In this document: positions 1-6,162 of the stretch, piece by piece
Layout of the letters: every line of letters begins with the position of its first letter
Numbering within the stretch: the first letter of the stretch is position 1
Assembly: GCA_947626205.1 (NCBI GenBank)
Contig: CANQRO010000049.1
Coordinates: 1 to 11,070 of the forward strand
Length of the DNA stretch: 11,070 bases
Origin: an uncultured Clostridia bacterium
GTDB taxonomy: Bacteria; Bacillota; Clostridia; TANB77; CAG-508
Direction of reading: 5' to 3'
Translations under genes and position numbers: made by a program
The notes under the pieces: model-generated
Told to the model about the DNA's origin: nothing
Databases searched by the model: none
The model's input: only the letters and a program-made list of their open reading frames with translations

Positions 1-100
1 CACTGCTTATTCTCATTTCCTATGTTTACCAATATACAACATTATTAGATAAAATACAAGCGAACAGAACAAATTTTCGAAAAAAGTTGCATTTATATTC

Positions 101-128
101 TTGCAATATATTAAATTTATGATATACT
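101..128 (+). promoter_or_regulatory. Putative sigma-A promoter with extended -10
   Basis: TTGCAA at 101-106 is followed after 16 bases by TATACT at 123-128, with a TG dinucleotide one base upstream (120-121), giving an extended -10. Transcription would start near 135. No credible protein gene follows; instead there are hairpins and a terminator ending at 250. The match is good, but AT-rich DNA produces such matches by chance. Confidence 0.4.
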
Positions 129-194
129 TTAGTAAATTGATTGATTATTGTATCAATCGTCAAAGAGAGAAAAAAGTTGTAGATAACTACGCCA

Positions 195-207
195 TCCGCT
201 CCAGTCT
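195..207 (+). repeat. 13-bp direct repeat, copy 1, resembling a tRNA 3' end
   Basis: TCCGCTCCAGTCT occurs here and again, identically, at 1623-1635; in both places a terminator hairpin follows. With the preceding bases (CATCCGC, then T, then CCA) it reads like the 3' acceptor strand, discriminator and CCA of a bacterial tRNA, most like tRNA-Gly. No matching 5' strand (GCGGATG) or tRNA body is present, so this is not an intact tRNA. It could be an attachment-site remnant. Confidence 0.5.
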
Positions 208-250
208 GAGTGTTCTTATAGGATTTTATAGTTCTATAAGAACACTTTTT
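208..250 (+). terminator. Intrinsic terminator
   Basis: A perfect 13-bp stem (AGTGTTCTTATAG at 209-221, CTATAAGAACACT at 234-246) with a 12-base loop is followed directly by a T run. It would end any transcript entering from the left or starting near 135. A diverged copy lies at 1636-1677. Confidence 0.75.
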
Positions 251-341
251 ATCATACTAATAATTTTGATACGTATTTTACATTATATTTTTTCTTGTAT
301 TTACTATGATATCTACGTTAGATAGTTTTAGTTATATAAAG

Positions 342-391
342 TTACTCCCGTATTACATATCGGGAGTGTGGCTATCGCTTCGCGTCGCCAC
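342..391. other. Two adjacent GC-richer hairpins
   Basis: ACTCCCG (344-350) pairs with CGGGAGT (361-367) across a 10-base loop. Directly after it GTGGC (368-372) pairs with GCCAC (387-391), enclosing an inner CGC-TTC-GCG stem (376-384). Both stand out from the AT-rich surroundings. No clear T run follows, so they are not typical terminators. With 251-531 as a whole, no gene is seen here other than the promoter at 494-522. Confidence 0.4.
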
Positions 392-493
392 GTCCTAATC
401 TGTACTACTAATTGTTATACATTTTTAATAGCTTTGCCCCATAAAGCGCATTTCTCGACAATAATATAGAACAAAAACATGCTTATTAAATTC

Positions 494-522
494 TTGCAAA
501 TAAAAAGTAAAAATGTTATAAT
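494..522 (+). promoter_or_regulatory. Strong sigma-A promoter of the unknown two-gene operon
   Basis: TTGCAA (494-499), a 17-base spacer, then TATAAT (517-522) preceded by TGT, giving an extended -10. The predicted start of transcription, about 528-530, lies only about 12 bases before the ATG at 541. A perfect 8-bp inverted repeat (ATTATTAT 521-528, ATAATAAT 535-542) spans the transcription start and may be an operator or a start-site hairpin. Confidence 0.7.
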
Positions 523-540
523 TATTATGATGTGATAATA

Positions 541-987
541 ATGGGCAAAAGTTTAGAAATGAGAAGAAAAAAGAATTTAGACGCTTTTAATGAAATAGAT
601 GAAATTAACTGGAAAGGGCAAACACATACTTCAGGTAGAAGCCAAGAAGAATTAGACTCTATAAGAGAAATATTTGAAAGTGATTGGTTTAAAGAACTTG
701 AAGAAGAATCAAGAGATGAGGATAAAACATCTTCTGGAATATTAAAAGCACTTGAAGAAAGTGAAAAGACTGATGAAGAATTATGGAGTGCGTCAGATTT
801 AGGAAGACATACAATAAATACTCCAACTCCACAGAAAAAAGCAGTTGAAGAACAAGAAATGAAGATGCAACCAGTTAGTGAGTTGGAATTTCAAGAAATT
901 TCATATGACGTAGATAAAGAAGATGTAGATATGCAAAGGAGATTAAAAGAAGCTACTAAACGACTTGAAGAAGAATTAGGCTTTTAG
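541..987 (+). CDS. Hypothetical acidic, coiled-coil-rich protein
   Basis: I do not recognise this protein. From ATG 541 it is 148 residues; an in-frame GTG at 532 would add three. Neither start has a Shine-Dalgarno sequence, and the promoter places the 5' end of the message about 12 bases before the ATG, so translation may start on a very short leader. The product is soluble-looking and rich in Glu, Lys and Asp. It has a basic N-terminus (MRRKK), an acidic middle with helix-forming Glu-rich stretches, and a charged C-terminal helix ending in RLEEELGF. There is no signal peptide, membrane segment or cysteine motif. It is followed after 21 bases by the next gene in the same direction, with one terminator after both, so the two are probably cotranscribed. 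Codon use looks ordinary for the window. Confidence 0.65.
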   Translation: MGKSLEMRRKKNLDAFNEIDEINWKGQTHTSGRSQEELDSIREIFESDWFKELEEESRDEDKTSSGILKALEESEKTDEELWSASDLGRHTINTPTPQKKAVEEQEMKMQPVSELEFQEISYDVDKEDVDMQRRLKEATKRLEEELGF

Positions 988-993
988 AAAAGC

Positions 994-1000
994 TAAGGAG
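994..1000 (+). promoter_or_regulatory. Strong ribosome binding site of the second unknown gene
   Basis: AAGGAGG lies 8 bases before ATG 1009, close to consensus and in contrast to the missing site at the upstream gene. It fixes the start at 1009. Confidence 0.8.
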
Positions 1001-1008
1001 GAAAAAAT

Positions 1009-1458
1009 ATGATTGCAGAAAATTATGCTTGTACATATAGAGAAGTCATAGAAGTATTAAAATACACAAAAAAAGAAGATGTTAATAAAATACCAAAATA
1101 TAGAATTTTGCTTTGGAAAACTAATATGAAAAAAGATTATGATTTTAAGATTAATCCACATAAAACACTAGAAGAACAAAATTTATCAAATGAAGCAAAA
1201 GCTATAATAGCAAATATATTCAAAAAATATTGGGCTACTGATTATCAAAAAGAACGAATTGAAGAAAAAGAAAAATATGATATGGAACAACTTGAAAAAG
1301 AAAGATACGAAAAATATAATCCAAACGATATTTTTAAAAATAGAAAAACAGAAATAATACAAGAGGAAATTATAACTGATAATGCATCAATGGTAGAATA
1401 TAAAGAGTCAATATTTAAGAAGATAATTGATAGAATAAAGAATATATTTCATAAATAG
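1009..1458 (+). CDS. Hypothetical protein with charged centre and amphipathic C-terminal helix
   Basis: The product is 149 residues, with no function I can name. The N-terminal 75 residues (the KEDVNKIPKYRI and INPHKTLEEQNLSNEAKAII stretches) resemble a family of small proteins of unknown function that I have seen in Clostridia; this is from memory and unverified. Residues about 77-106 are a highly charged Glu/Lys helix, probably coiled coil. The last 17 residues (about 133-149) form a Lys/Ile amphipathic helix that could lie on a membrane or a partner protein. There is no signal peptide or true membrane span. The strong AAGGAGG site supports the start. It is the second gene of a two-gene unit with the acidic protein upstream; the two opposite charge patterns would allow the products to interact, but that is only inference. 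Confidence 0.75.
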   Translation: MIAENYACTYREVIEVLKYTKKEDVNKIPKYRILLWKTNMKKDYDFKINPHKTLEEQNLSNEAKAIIANIFKKYWATDYQKERIEEKEKYDMEQLEKERYEKYNPNDIFKNRKTEIIQEEIITDNASMVEYKESIFKKIIDRIKNIFHK

Positions 1459-1480
1459 GTTTTATGAATAAAATAAAAAG

Positions 1481-1525
1481 TAAAAAACAATTAGATTTAA
1501 TATTCAGTCTAACTGTTTTTTATTT
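1481..1525 (+). terminator. Intrinsic terminator of the unknown operon
   Basis: TAAAAAACAATTAGA (1481-1495) pairs with TCTAACTGTTTTTTA (1508-1522) over 15 positions with one A-C mismatch and a 12-base loop. The T-rich right arm and following TTTT give the U tract. It lies 22 bases after the second unknown gene. Confidence 0.7.
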
Positions 1526-1610
1526 TAACTAAAAATTCAAATAAAATAGTGTAAATATGATTTTTTGTGTACCGTGTAACTATTGATTTATCAACATTTT
1601 CTAAAAATTC

Positions 1611-1677
1611 CTATAAGAACACTCCGCTCCAGTCTAAATCTTTTTATTGGATTTCGTTTTCTATAAAAACATTTTTT
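1611..1677 (+). repeat. Diverged second copy of the 195-250 terminator module
   Basis: CTATAAGAACACT at 1611-1623 is identical to the right stem arm of copy 1 (234-246). It runs straight into TCCGCTCCAGTCT at 1623-1635, identical to 195-207. A second hairpin follows: AAATcTTTTTAT (1636-1647) pairs with ATAAAAAcATTT (1663-1674) with one C-C mismatch, then a T run to 1677. The stem differs in sequence from copy 1 on both arms yet still pairs, which suggests the hairpin is functional. Apart from this, the terminator at 1481 and a weak CTCAC/GTGAG dyad (about 1812-1851), I see nothing in 1459-1910. Confidence 0.55.
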
Positions 1678-1811
1678 GTATAATATTATAGCTTATTTGA
1701 ATTTATTAAATAAATAATGAAAAGATAGCATTTGGCAAAATTTAATAATCTATGTATAGTAAATATAGAAAATTACAAATCCATAAATGTGGTTTTGCAA
1801 ATAGATTTGAG

Positions 1812-1851
1812 AAAACTCACGCCTATCTTGGAAAGAACTGATGTGAGCTTT
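1812..1851. other. Weak hairpin with short T run, possible terminator
   Basis: AAAACTCAC (1812-1820) and GTGAGCTTTT (1843-1852) can pair with one mismatch around a long loop. T runs exist on both strands, so it could act in either direction. The stem is short and the loop long, so support is modest. Confidence 0.25.
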
Positions 1852-1910
1852 TGTTGATATATAGTTTCTAATTGTTAAAGGCTAAAAAATAAAAAAATTA
1901 AAAAAATATA

Positions 1911-1939
1911 TTGACAAATATAAAAATATTGCATATATT
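1911..1939 (+). promoter_or_regulatory. Promoter of the cad operon
   Basis: A perfect -35, TTGACA (1911-1916), is followed by a 17-base spacer and TATATT (1934-1939). Transcription would start near 1946, inside the operator at 1943-1962, so repressor binding would block initiation directly. Confidence 0.8.
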
Positions 1940-1942
1940 AAT

Positions 1943-1962
1943 ATATGAACATACATTCATAT
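1943..1962 (+). promoter_or_regulatory. CadC/SmtB-type operator
   Basis: ATATGAA (1943-1949) and TTCATAT (1956-1962) form a perfect inverted repeat with a 6-base centre. This has the ATATGAAC...TTCAT pattern typical of ArsR/SmtB-family operators. It covers the predicted transcription start and lies just before the ribosome binding site AGGAG (1967-1971), so the gene downstream would be autoregulated. Confidence 0.7.
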
Positions 1963-1976
1963 GAAAAGGAGAAAAA

Positions 1977-2345
1977 ATGAAAGAAAAGGAATTTAAATTT
2001 GTTTGTGGGGAAAAATGTCCACATTATCAAAAAATAAATAAAGTAAAATTGCCAAATACAGAGCAAATAGAAAAATTATCTGATATGTTTAAATTGTTTG
2101 CAGATAATACAAGGCTTCGTATTATATGTAGTATTTTAAATACAGAGTTATGCGTATGTGATTTATGCGAATTGCTAGATTTAAACCAGTCAACTGTTTC
2201 TCATCAATTGCAAATATTAAGAAATGCGAAACTTGTAAAATATAGAAGAGATGGAAAACAAATATATTATAGTTTGAAAGATGAACATATAGAGCAAATT
2301 ATTTCTACTAGTTTAGCACATATATTAGAAGAGGAGGAAAAGTAG
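1977..2345 (+). CDS. cadC: ArsR/SmtB-family metal-sensing repressor (CadC-like)
   Basis: A 122-residue winged-helix repressor that, in this family, releases its operator when it binds Cd, Pb or Zn. The recognition region is around residues 65-82 (DLNQSTVSHQLQILR) and the wing around 86-99 (RRDGKQIYYSL). Two metal-site signatures are visible. One is the thiolate-type site, with N-terminal C10 and C14 plus C59 and C61 in ELCVCDL. The other is the C-terminal-helix site D102-x-H104-x10-H115-x2-E118. C64 is an additional nearby cysteine. Length and layout match CadC. AGGAG lies 5 bases before the ATG. A promoter and matching operator lie directly upstream and the ATPase gene starts 4 bases after the stop, so repressor and pump form one metal-inducible operon. 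The exact metal preference cannot be read with certainty; a Zn sensor (SmtB/CzrA-like) is the alternative name. Confidence 0.93.
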   Translation: MKEKEFKFVCGEKCPHYQKINKVKLPNTEQIEKLSDMFKLFADNTRLRIICSILNTELCVCDLCELLDLNQSTVSHQLQILRNAKLVKYRRDGKQIYYSLKDEHIEQIISTSLAHILEEEEK

Positions 2346-2349
2346 AAAA

Positions 2350-4224
2350 ATGATTAAAGATTATGACAATGAAGAAAGAAAAGTCAATGATGAAAATATA
2401 GAGTTCTCAGAAGAAAAAAGAGAACAAAAACTATCTATATGGTTATATATTCTAGGAATAATATTTTTTATTCTATCTTTTTTGCCCATAGTGGCAGAAT
2501 TTAAAATAGACCTTATAATGCTGGCTATTCTATTTTCTGGATATGAATTATTATTTAATGGAATAAAAAACATATTTAAACTAAATTTTGAAGAAGAAAC
2601 ACTAATGACAATTGCGGTAATTTCAGCATTTGCATTGGGTGAATATGCAGAAAGCTGTATGGTAATTTTATTATATCGTCTGGGAGAATTTTTAGAAGAT
2701 AGAGCGAACGATAGAAGTAACAATTCTATAAAAGAAATCTTAAAAATAAAAGCTGATACAGCAAATAGAGTTATAGAAAATACTGTAGAAACAGTAAATG
2801 TAAAAGAAATTAATGTCGGAGATACTATATTAATTAAAACAGGAGAAAAAATACCTGTTGATTGTACCGTTATATATGGTGAAGCTGAAATAGATACATC
2901 TAGTCTTACAGGAGAAAGTATGCCTATTTTTGCAAAAAAAGGAATGGAACTTTTATCTGGAGGAATTAATCTAAATGGTGCTATAACTTGCAAAGTCTTA
3001 CGAGATGTATCTCATTCAGCAGCTTCACAAATAGTAGATTTAGTATATGAAGCAACAAATAACAAAGGAAAAACTGAAAATTTTATTACAAAGTTTTCAA
3101 AAGTTTATACACCAACAGTAATAGCGATTGCAATTCTTATTACTATTGTACCTTTCATATTCAAACTTAATGTTAAAGAATGGCTTATAAGAGCACTAAT
3201 ATTTTTAGTTGCATCTTGCCCTTGTAGTTTAGTAATATCTATTCCATTATCTTTTTTTACAGCATTAGGTAAAATATCTAAAAAAGGTATGATTATTAAA
3301 GGAACAAAGCACATTGAAAATCTTGCAAAAGCAAAGGTAATTGCTTTTGATAAAACAGGAACCCTTACAACAGGAAATATGAAAGTAGAAAAATTGGAAG
3401 TGTATGAACCATATAGTAAAGATATTATTCTTTCATATATGTATAGCCTAGAAAAGCTATCAAACCATCCAATAGGGACAGCAATTAAAAATTATAATGA
3501 AAATATTTATGAAAGCCAAGTAAGTGAATATAAAGAAATAGCAGGACATGGACTATACGGAATAATAGATGGAAAAGAAGTACTATTTGGAAATGAAAAA
3601 TTATTAAAAAAATATAATATAAATATAGAAAATGCATTAGGAAATGCTATTTATATAAGCATAGATAAACAAATAGCAGGATATATTATTCTTACAGAAG
3701 ATGTTAGAAATGAAGCTTTTAAAGCTATTAAAAAATTGAAAGAGGTAGGAATAAAAGAAATAACTTTATTAACAGGAGATAATTTAAAAAATGCAGAAAA
3801 AATAGGCAATAAATTGCAAATAAATAAAGTAAAAGCTTCATTGTTGCCACAAGATAAAGTTAATGTAATTAATGATTATAGAAAAAATGGAGAAAAAGTA
3901 ATATTTGTTGGAGACGGAATAAATGATTCACCAGTACTTGCAAGTAGCGATTTTGGAGTAGCAATGGGTGCAGGAGCTAATATAGCAAGTATTACGGCAG
4001 ATGGAATATTAATTTCAAATAATATAGAAGCTTTACCTAATATAATAAAAACCGCAAAATGTGCTATGAGAGTTGTAAAATTCAATATTACATTTTCATT
4101 AATTATAAAATTAGTTGTATTAATTTTAGGTGGTGTAGGAATAGCACCAATATGGCTTGCAATATTTGCAGATACTGGGGTAACATTCTTAACAGTACTT
4201 AATGCAATTAAAAATATAAAATAA
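2350..4224 (+). CDS. cadA: Heavy-metal-exporting P1B-type ATPase (Cd/Zn/Pb)
   Basis: A 624-residue membrane pump that uses ATP to export soft divalent metal ions from the cytoplasm. Visible motifs in order: actuator-domain TGES (187-190), metal-binding C290-P-C292 in a membrane segment, phosphorylation site D334-KTGTLT, the P1B hallmark H373-P374, hinge GDGIND (521-526), and D608 in a late membrane segment (ADTG), which with the CPC motif points to the Cd/Zn/Pb subgroup and not copper. Hydrophobic spans near the N-terminus, around the CPC motif and at the C-terminus fit the usual topology. The common N-terminal heavy-metal domain with a GMTC-type motif is absent; a charged Glu/Lys tail of about 30 residues stands in its place, which explains the shorter length. 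AGGAGG (2332-2337) inside the end of the repressor gene serves this start, suggesting translational coupling. A terminator follows. Confidence 0.95.
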   Translation: MIKDYDNEERKVNDENIEFSEEKREQKLSIWLYILGIIFFILSFLPIVAEFKIDLIMLAILFSGYELLFNGIKNIFKLNFEEETLMTIAVISAFALGEYAESCMVILLYRLGEFLEDRANDRSNNSIKEILKIKADTANRVIENTVETVNVKEINVGDTILIKTGEKIPVDCTVIYGEAEIDTSSLTGESMPIFAKKGMELLSGGINLNGAITCKVLRDVSHSAASQIVDLVYEATNNKGKTENFITKFSKVYTPTVIAIAILITIVPFIFKLNVKEWLIRALIFLVASCPCSLVISIPLSFFTALGKISKKGMIIKGTKHIENLAKAKVIAFDKTGTLTTGNMKVEKLEVYEPYSKDIILSYMYSLEKLSNHPIGTAIKNYNENIYESQVSEYKEIAGHGLYGIIDGKEVLFGNEKLLKKYNINIENALGNAIYISIDKQIAGYIILTEDVRNEAFKAIKKLKEVGIKEITLLTGDNLKNAEKIGNKLQINKVKASLLPQDKVNVINDYRKNGEKVIFVGDGINDSPVLASSDFGVAMGAGANIASITADGILISNNIEALPNIIKTAKCAMRVVKFNITFSLIIKLVVLILGGVGIAPIWLAIFADTGVTFLTVLNAIKNIK

Positions 4225-4236
4225 AACTTAAATTTA

Positions 4237-4273
4237 AAACAGCAAAGGTTAAAATAAACTTTTGCTGTTTTTT
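4237..4273 (+). terminator. Intrinsic terminator of the cad operon
   Basis: AAACAGCAAAGGTT (4237-4250) pairs with AACTTTTGCTGTTT (4257-4270) over 14 positions, one a G-T pair, with a 6-base loop and a run of six T (4268-4273). It lies 13 bases after the ATPase stop codon. Confidence 0.85.
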
Positions 4274-4392
4274 ATATAATCATTTCATTTCCTTAATTTC
4301 AAACGTATAATACATTAATCCATTCATATAGTCAATAGAACAAGTAAATTTATTTAAAGAAAAAAGTTTTACTAAAAAACACCCAAAATCCC

Positions 4393-4421
4393 TTTAAAAA
4401 TATTTTAAAATAGTGTACAAT
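4393..4421 (+). promoter_or_regulatory. Likely promoter of recJ-rel
   Basis: TTTAAA (4393-4398), a 17-base spacer and TACAAT (4416-4421). The -10 box is also the left arm of an inverted repeat TACAAT/ATTGTA (4416-4421, 4430-4435), which could be an operator. It is the best match in the gap between the cad terminator and recJ, but not a strong one. Confidence 0.45.
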
Positions 4422-4452
4422 TATTACAAATTGTATTAATAGGAGAAAAAGG

Positions 4453-6141
4453 ATGAACAAAAAATGGGAATATTATAATAGTGATGAAAAAATAGTAAAA
4501 GAAATAGAAGAAAAATTTAATGTAAGCAAGTTACTTGCAACCATATTGGCAAATCGTGGTATTGTAGAAAAAGAAAAAATTCGAAAATTTTTAGAGCCTA
4601 CTAGGGAGGATTTTTATGATCCATTTTTAATGCCAAATATGGATATAGCTATAAATCGCATTTTAGATGCAATGAAAAATAAAGAAAAAATTATGATTTA
4701 TGGAGATTATGATGTTGATGGTATTACTAGTATTTCCGTTTTACAAAAATTTTTAAAAGAAAGAGGAATGAATGTAGAATCATACATTCCAAATAGATTA
4801 GAAGAGGGATATGGATTAAATAAAGAGGCAATTACAGAAATTTATAATAAGGGATTTCGCTTAATGATAACAGTGGACTGTGGTATTTCAGCAGTAGAAG
4901 AAATAGAATTTGCAAATTCCTTAGGTATAACTACTATTATAACAGACCATCATGAACCACTAGAAGAATTGCCAAAAGCTTTAGCTGTGATTGATGCGAA
5001 AAGAAAGGATAGTATATATCCATTTAATCAATTAGCTGGAGTTGGAGTTGTATTTAAATTCATTCAAGCCCTTGGAATTAAGCTAAAGTTGGATGAAACA
5101 GAATATTTAAAATATTTAGATTTAGTTTGTGTTGGAACTATATCGGATATTGTTCCTCTTGTAGACGAAAATAGAGTAATTGCAAAACTAGGCTTAAAAC
5201 TCGTTAATGTTACTAAGAATTTAGGGTTAAAATGCTTAATAGAATCTGCTGGATATAAAAAAGTTGATTCAAATACAGTATCATTTGGAATTGCTCCAAG
5301 AGTAAATGCTTGTGGAAGAATGGGACATGAAATAGAAGCACTTAACATATTTTTATCAAATGATATAAATGAGGTAAAAAACTTATCTGATAAATTAAAT
5401 GAATATAATAAAATAAGGCAAGAAACAGAAAAAAATATTGTAGATGAAGCATTAGAAATGATTGAAAAAGACGAGGAGTATAAAAAAAGTGCTATTGTAT
5501 TAGGCAATAAAGGATGGCATCATGGAGTAATTGGAATTGTTTCATCCAAAATTACAGAAATGTATTTTAAACCAAGTATACTAGTTTCTTTTGAAGATGG
5601 AACAGCGAAAGGTTCTGGTAGAAGTGTACCAGGATTTGATTTGCATAATGCATTGTGTAAATGTAGTAATTATTTAGAAAAATACGGTGGACATGAAATG
5701 GCAGTAGGACTTACTCTAAAAGAAGAAAATTTTGAAGCATTTAAAGGCGCTTTTAATAAGATTGCTGAAGAAGAAAAAGTAGATAGTATTTTACCAATAA
5801 TTTATATAGATGGAGTTATAACATATAATGATATTAAACCAGAATTTGTAAAACAACTTACAAAATTAGAACCGTTTGGTGAAGGTAATAAAGTTCCACT
5901 ATTTGCATATAAAGGTCTAAAAATTAATTCAATTAGGGCTTTAACAGATGGAAAGCATTTAAAATTAACTTTAAAGGATGATAATTTAACAATCGATGCG
6001 ATAGGCTTTAATATGGGATCTTTAGTAGACGAATATAGACTAGGTGATAAGATAGATGTAGTAGGTGTACTAGAAATAAATAGTTTTAATGGAATAGAAA
6101 ATGTGCAAATAAATTTAAAAGATATAATGAAATCAATTTAA
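4453..6141 (+). CDS. recJ: Single-stranded-DNA-specific exonuclease RecJ
   Basis: A 562-residue 5'-to-3' exonuclease on single-stranded DNA, used in recombination and mismatch or base-excision repair in the cytoplasm. The DHH phosphoesterase core is complete: D85-Y-D87-V-D89-G (motif I), D142 in TVDCG, D165-H166-H167 (the DHH triad) and D232 in ISDIVPL. The DHHA1 region carries G412-G-H414-EMAVGL, and the last 100 or so residues form the OB-like nucleic-acid-binding part. Length is close to the short RecJ of E. coli; some Firmicutes have a longer form with an extra C-terminal domain that is missing here. AGGAG lies 7 bases before the ATG. The rel gene follows after 21 bases with no terminator between, so the two are probably cotranscribed. 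The apt gene often found between them in Clostridia is absent. Confidence 0.95.
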   Translation: MNKKWEYYNSDEKIVKEIEEKFNVSKLLATILANRGIVEKEKIRKFLEPTREDFYDPFLMPNMDIAINRILDAMKNKEKIMIYGDYDVDGITSISVLQKFLKERGMNVESYIPNRLEEGYGLNKEAITEIYNKGFRLMITVDCGISAVEEIEFANSLGITTIITDHHEPLEELPKALAVIDAKRKDSIYPFNQLAGVGVVFKFIQALGIKLKLDETEYLKYLDLVCVGTISDIVPLVDENRVIAKLGLKLVNVTKNLGLKCLIESAGYKKVDSNTVSFGIAPRVNACGRMGHEIEALNIFLSNDINEVKNLSDKLNEYNKIRQETEKNIVDEALEMIEKDEEYKKSAIVLGNKGWHHGVIGIVSSKITEMYFKPSILVSFEDGTAKGSGRSVPGFDLHNALCKCSNYLEKYGGHEMAVGLTLKEENFEAFKGAFNKIAEEEKVDSILPIIYIDGVITYNDIKPEFVKQLTKLEPFGEGNKVPLFAYKGLKINSIRALTDGKHLKLTLKDDNLTIDAIGFNMGSLVDEYRLGDKIDVVGVLEINSFNGIENVQINLKDIMKSI

Positions 6142-6162
6142 AATAGATGGGATGTGTAAATA

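Larger units (their letters stand above)
135..250 (+). ncRNA. Candidate small structured RNA of about 115 nt
   Basis: This stretch lies between a promoter-like site and an intrinsic terminator and has no supported reading frame. Three hairpins can be drawn: GATTGAT/ATCAATC (139-145 with 152-158), GTAG/CTAC (179-182 with 187-190) and the terminator stem (208-221 with 234-247). No known RNA family is recognised. The 3' part (195-207, then the stem) recurs in diverged form at 1623-1677, so it may instead be a tRNA 3' end with its terminator left by an integration event. The RNA call is an inference from promoter plus structure plus terminator. Confidence 0.25.

Noticed and set aside
190..207. 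Intact tRNA gene
   Set aside because: Only a 3'-end-like segment is present; no 5' acceptor strand, anticodon arm or T loop can be found upstream.
101..325. Plus-strand 74-codon reading frame
   Set aside because: It has no ribosome binding site, runs through a perfect terminator hairpin, and its composition (Ile, Tyr, Phe, Arg rich) is what translated AT-rich non-coding DNA gives.
2361..2993. Long minus-strand frame opposite the ATPase gene
   Set aside because: It lies wholly inside a well-supported gene and has a low-complexity Ser/Ile-rich product with no motif. The same holds for the other minus-strand frames at 3105, 3876, 5064, 7101, 7438 and 9394.
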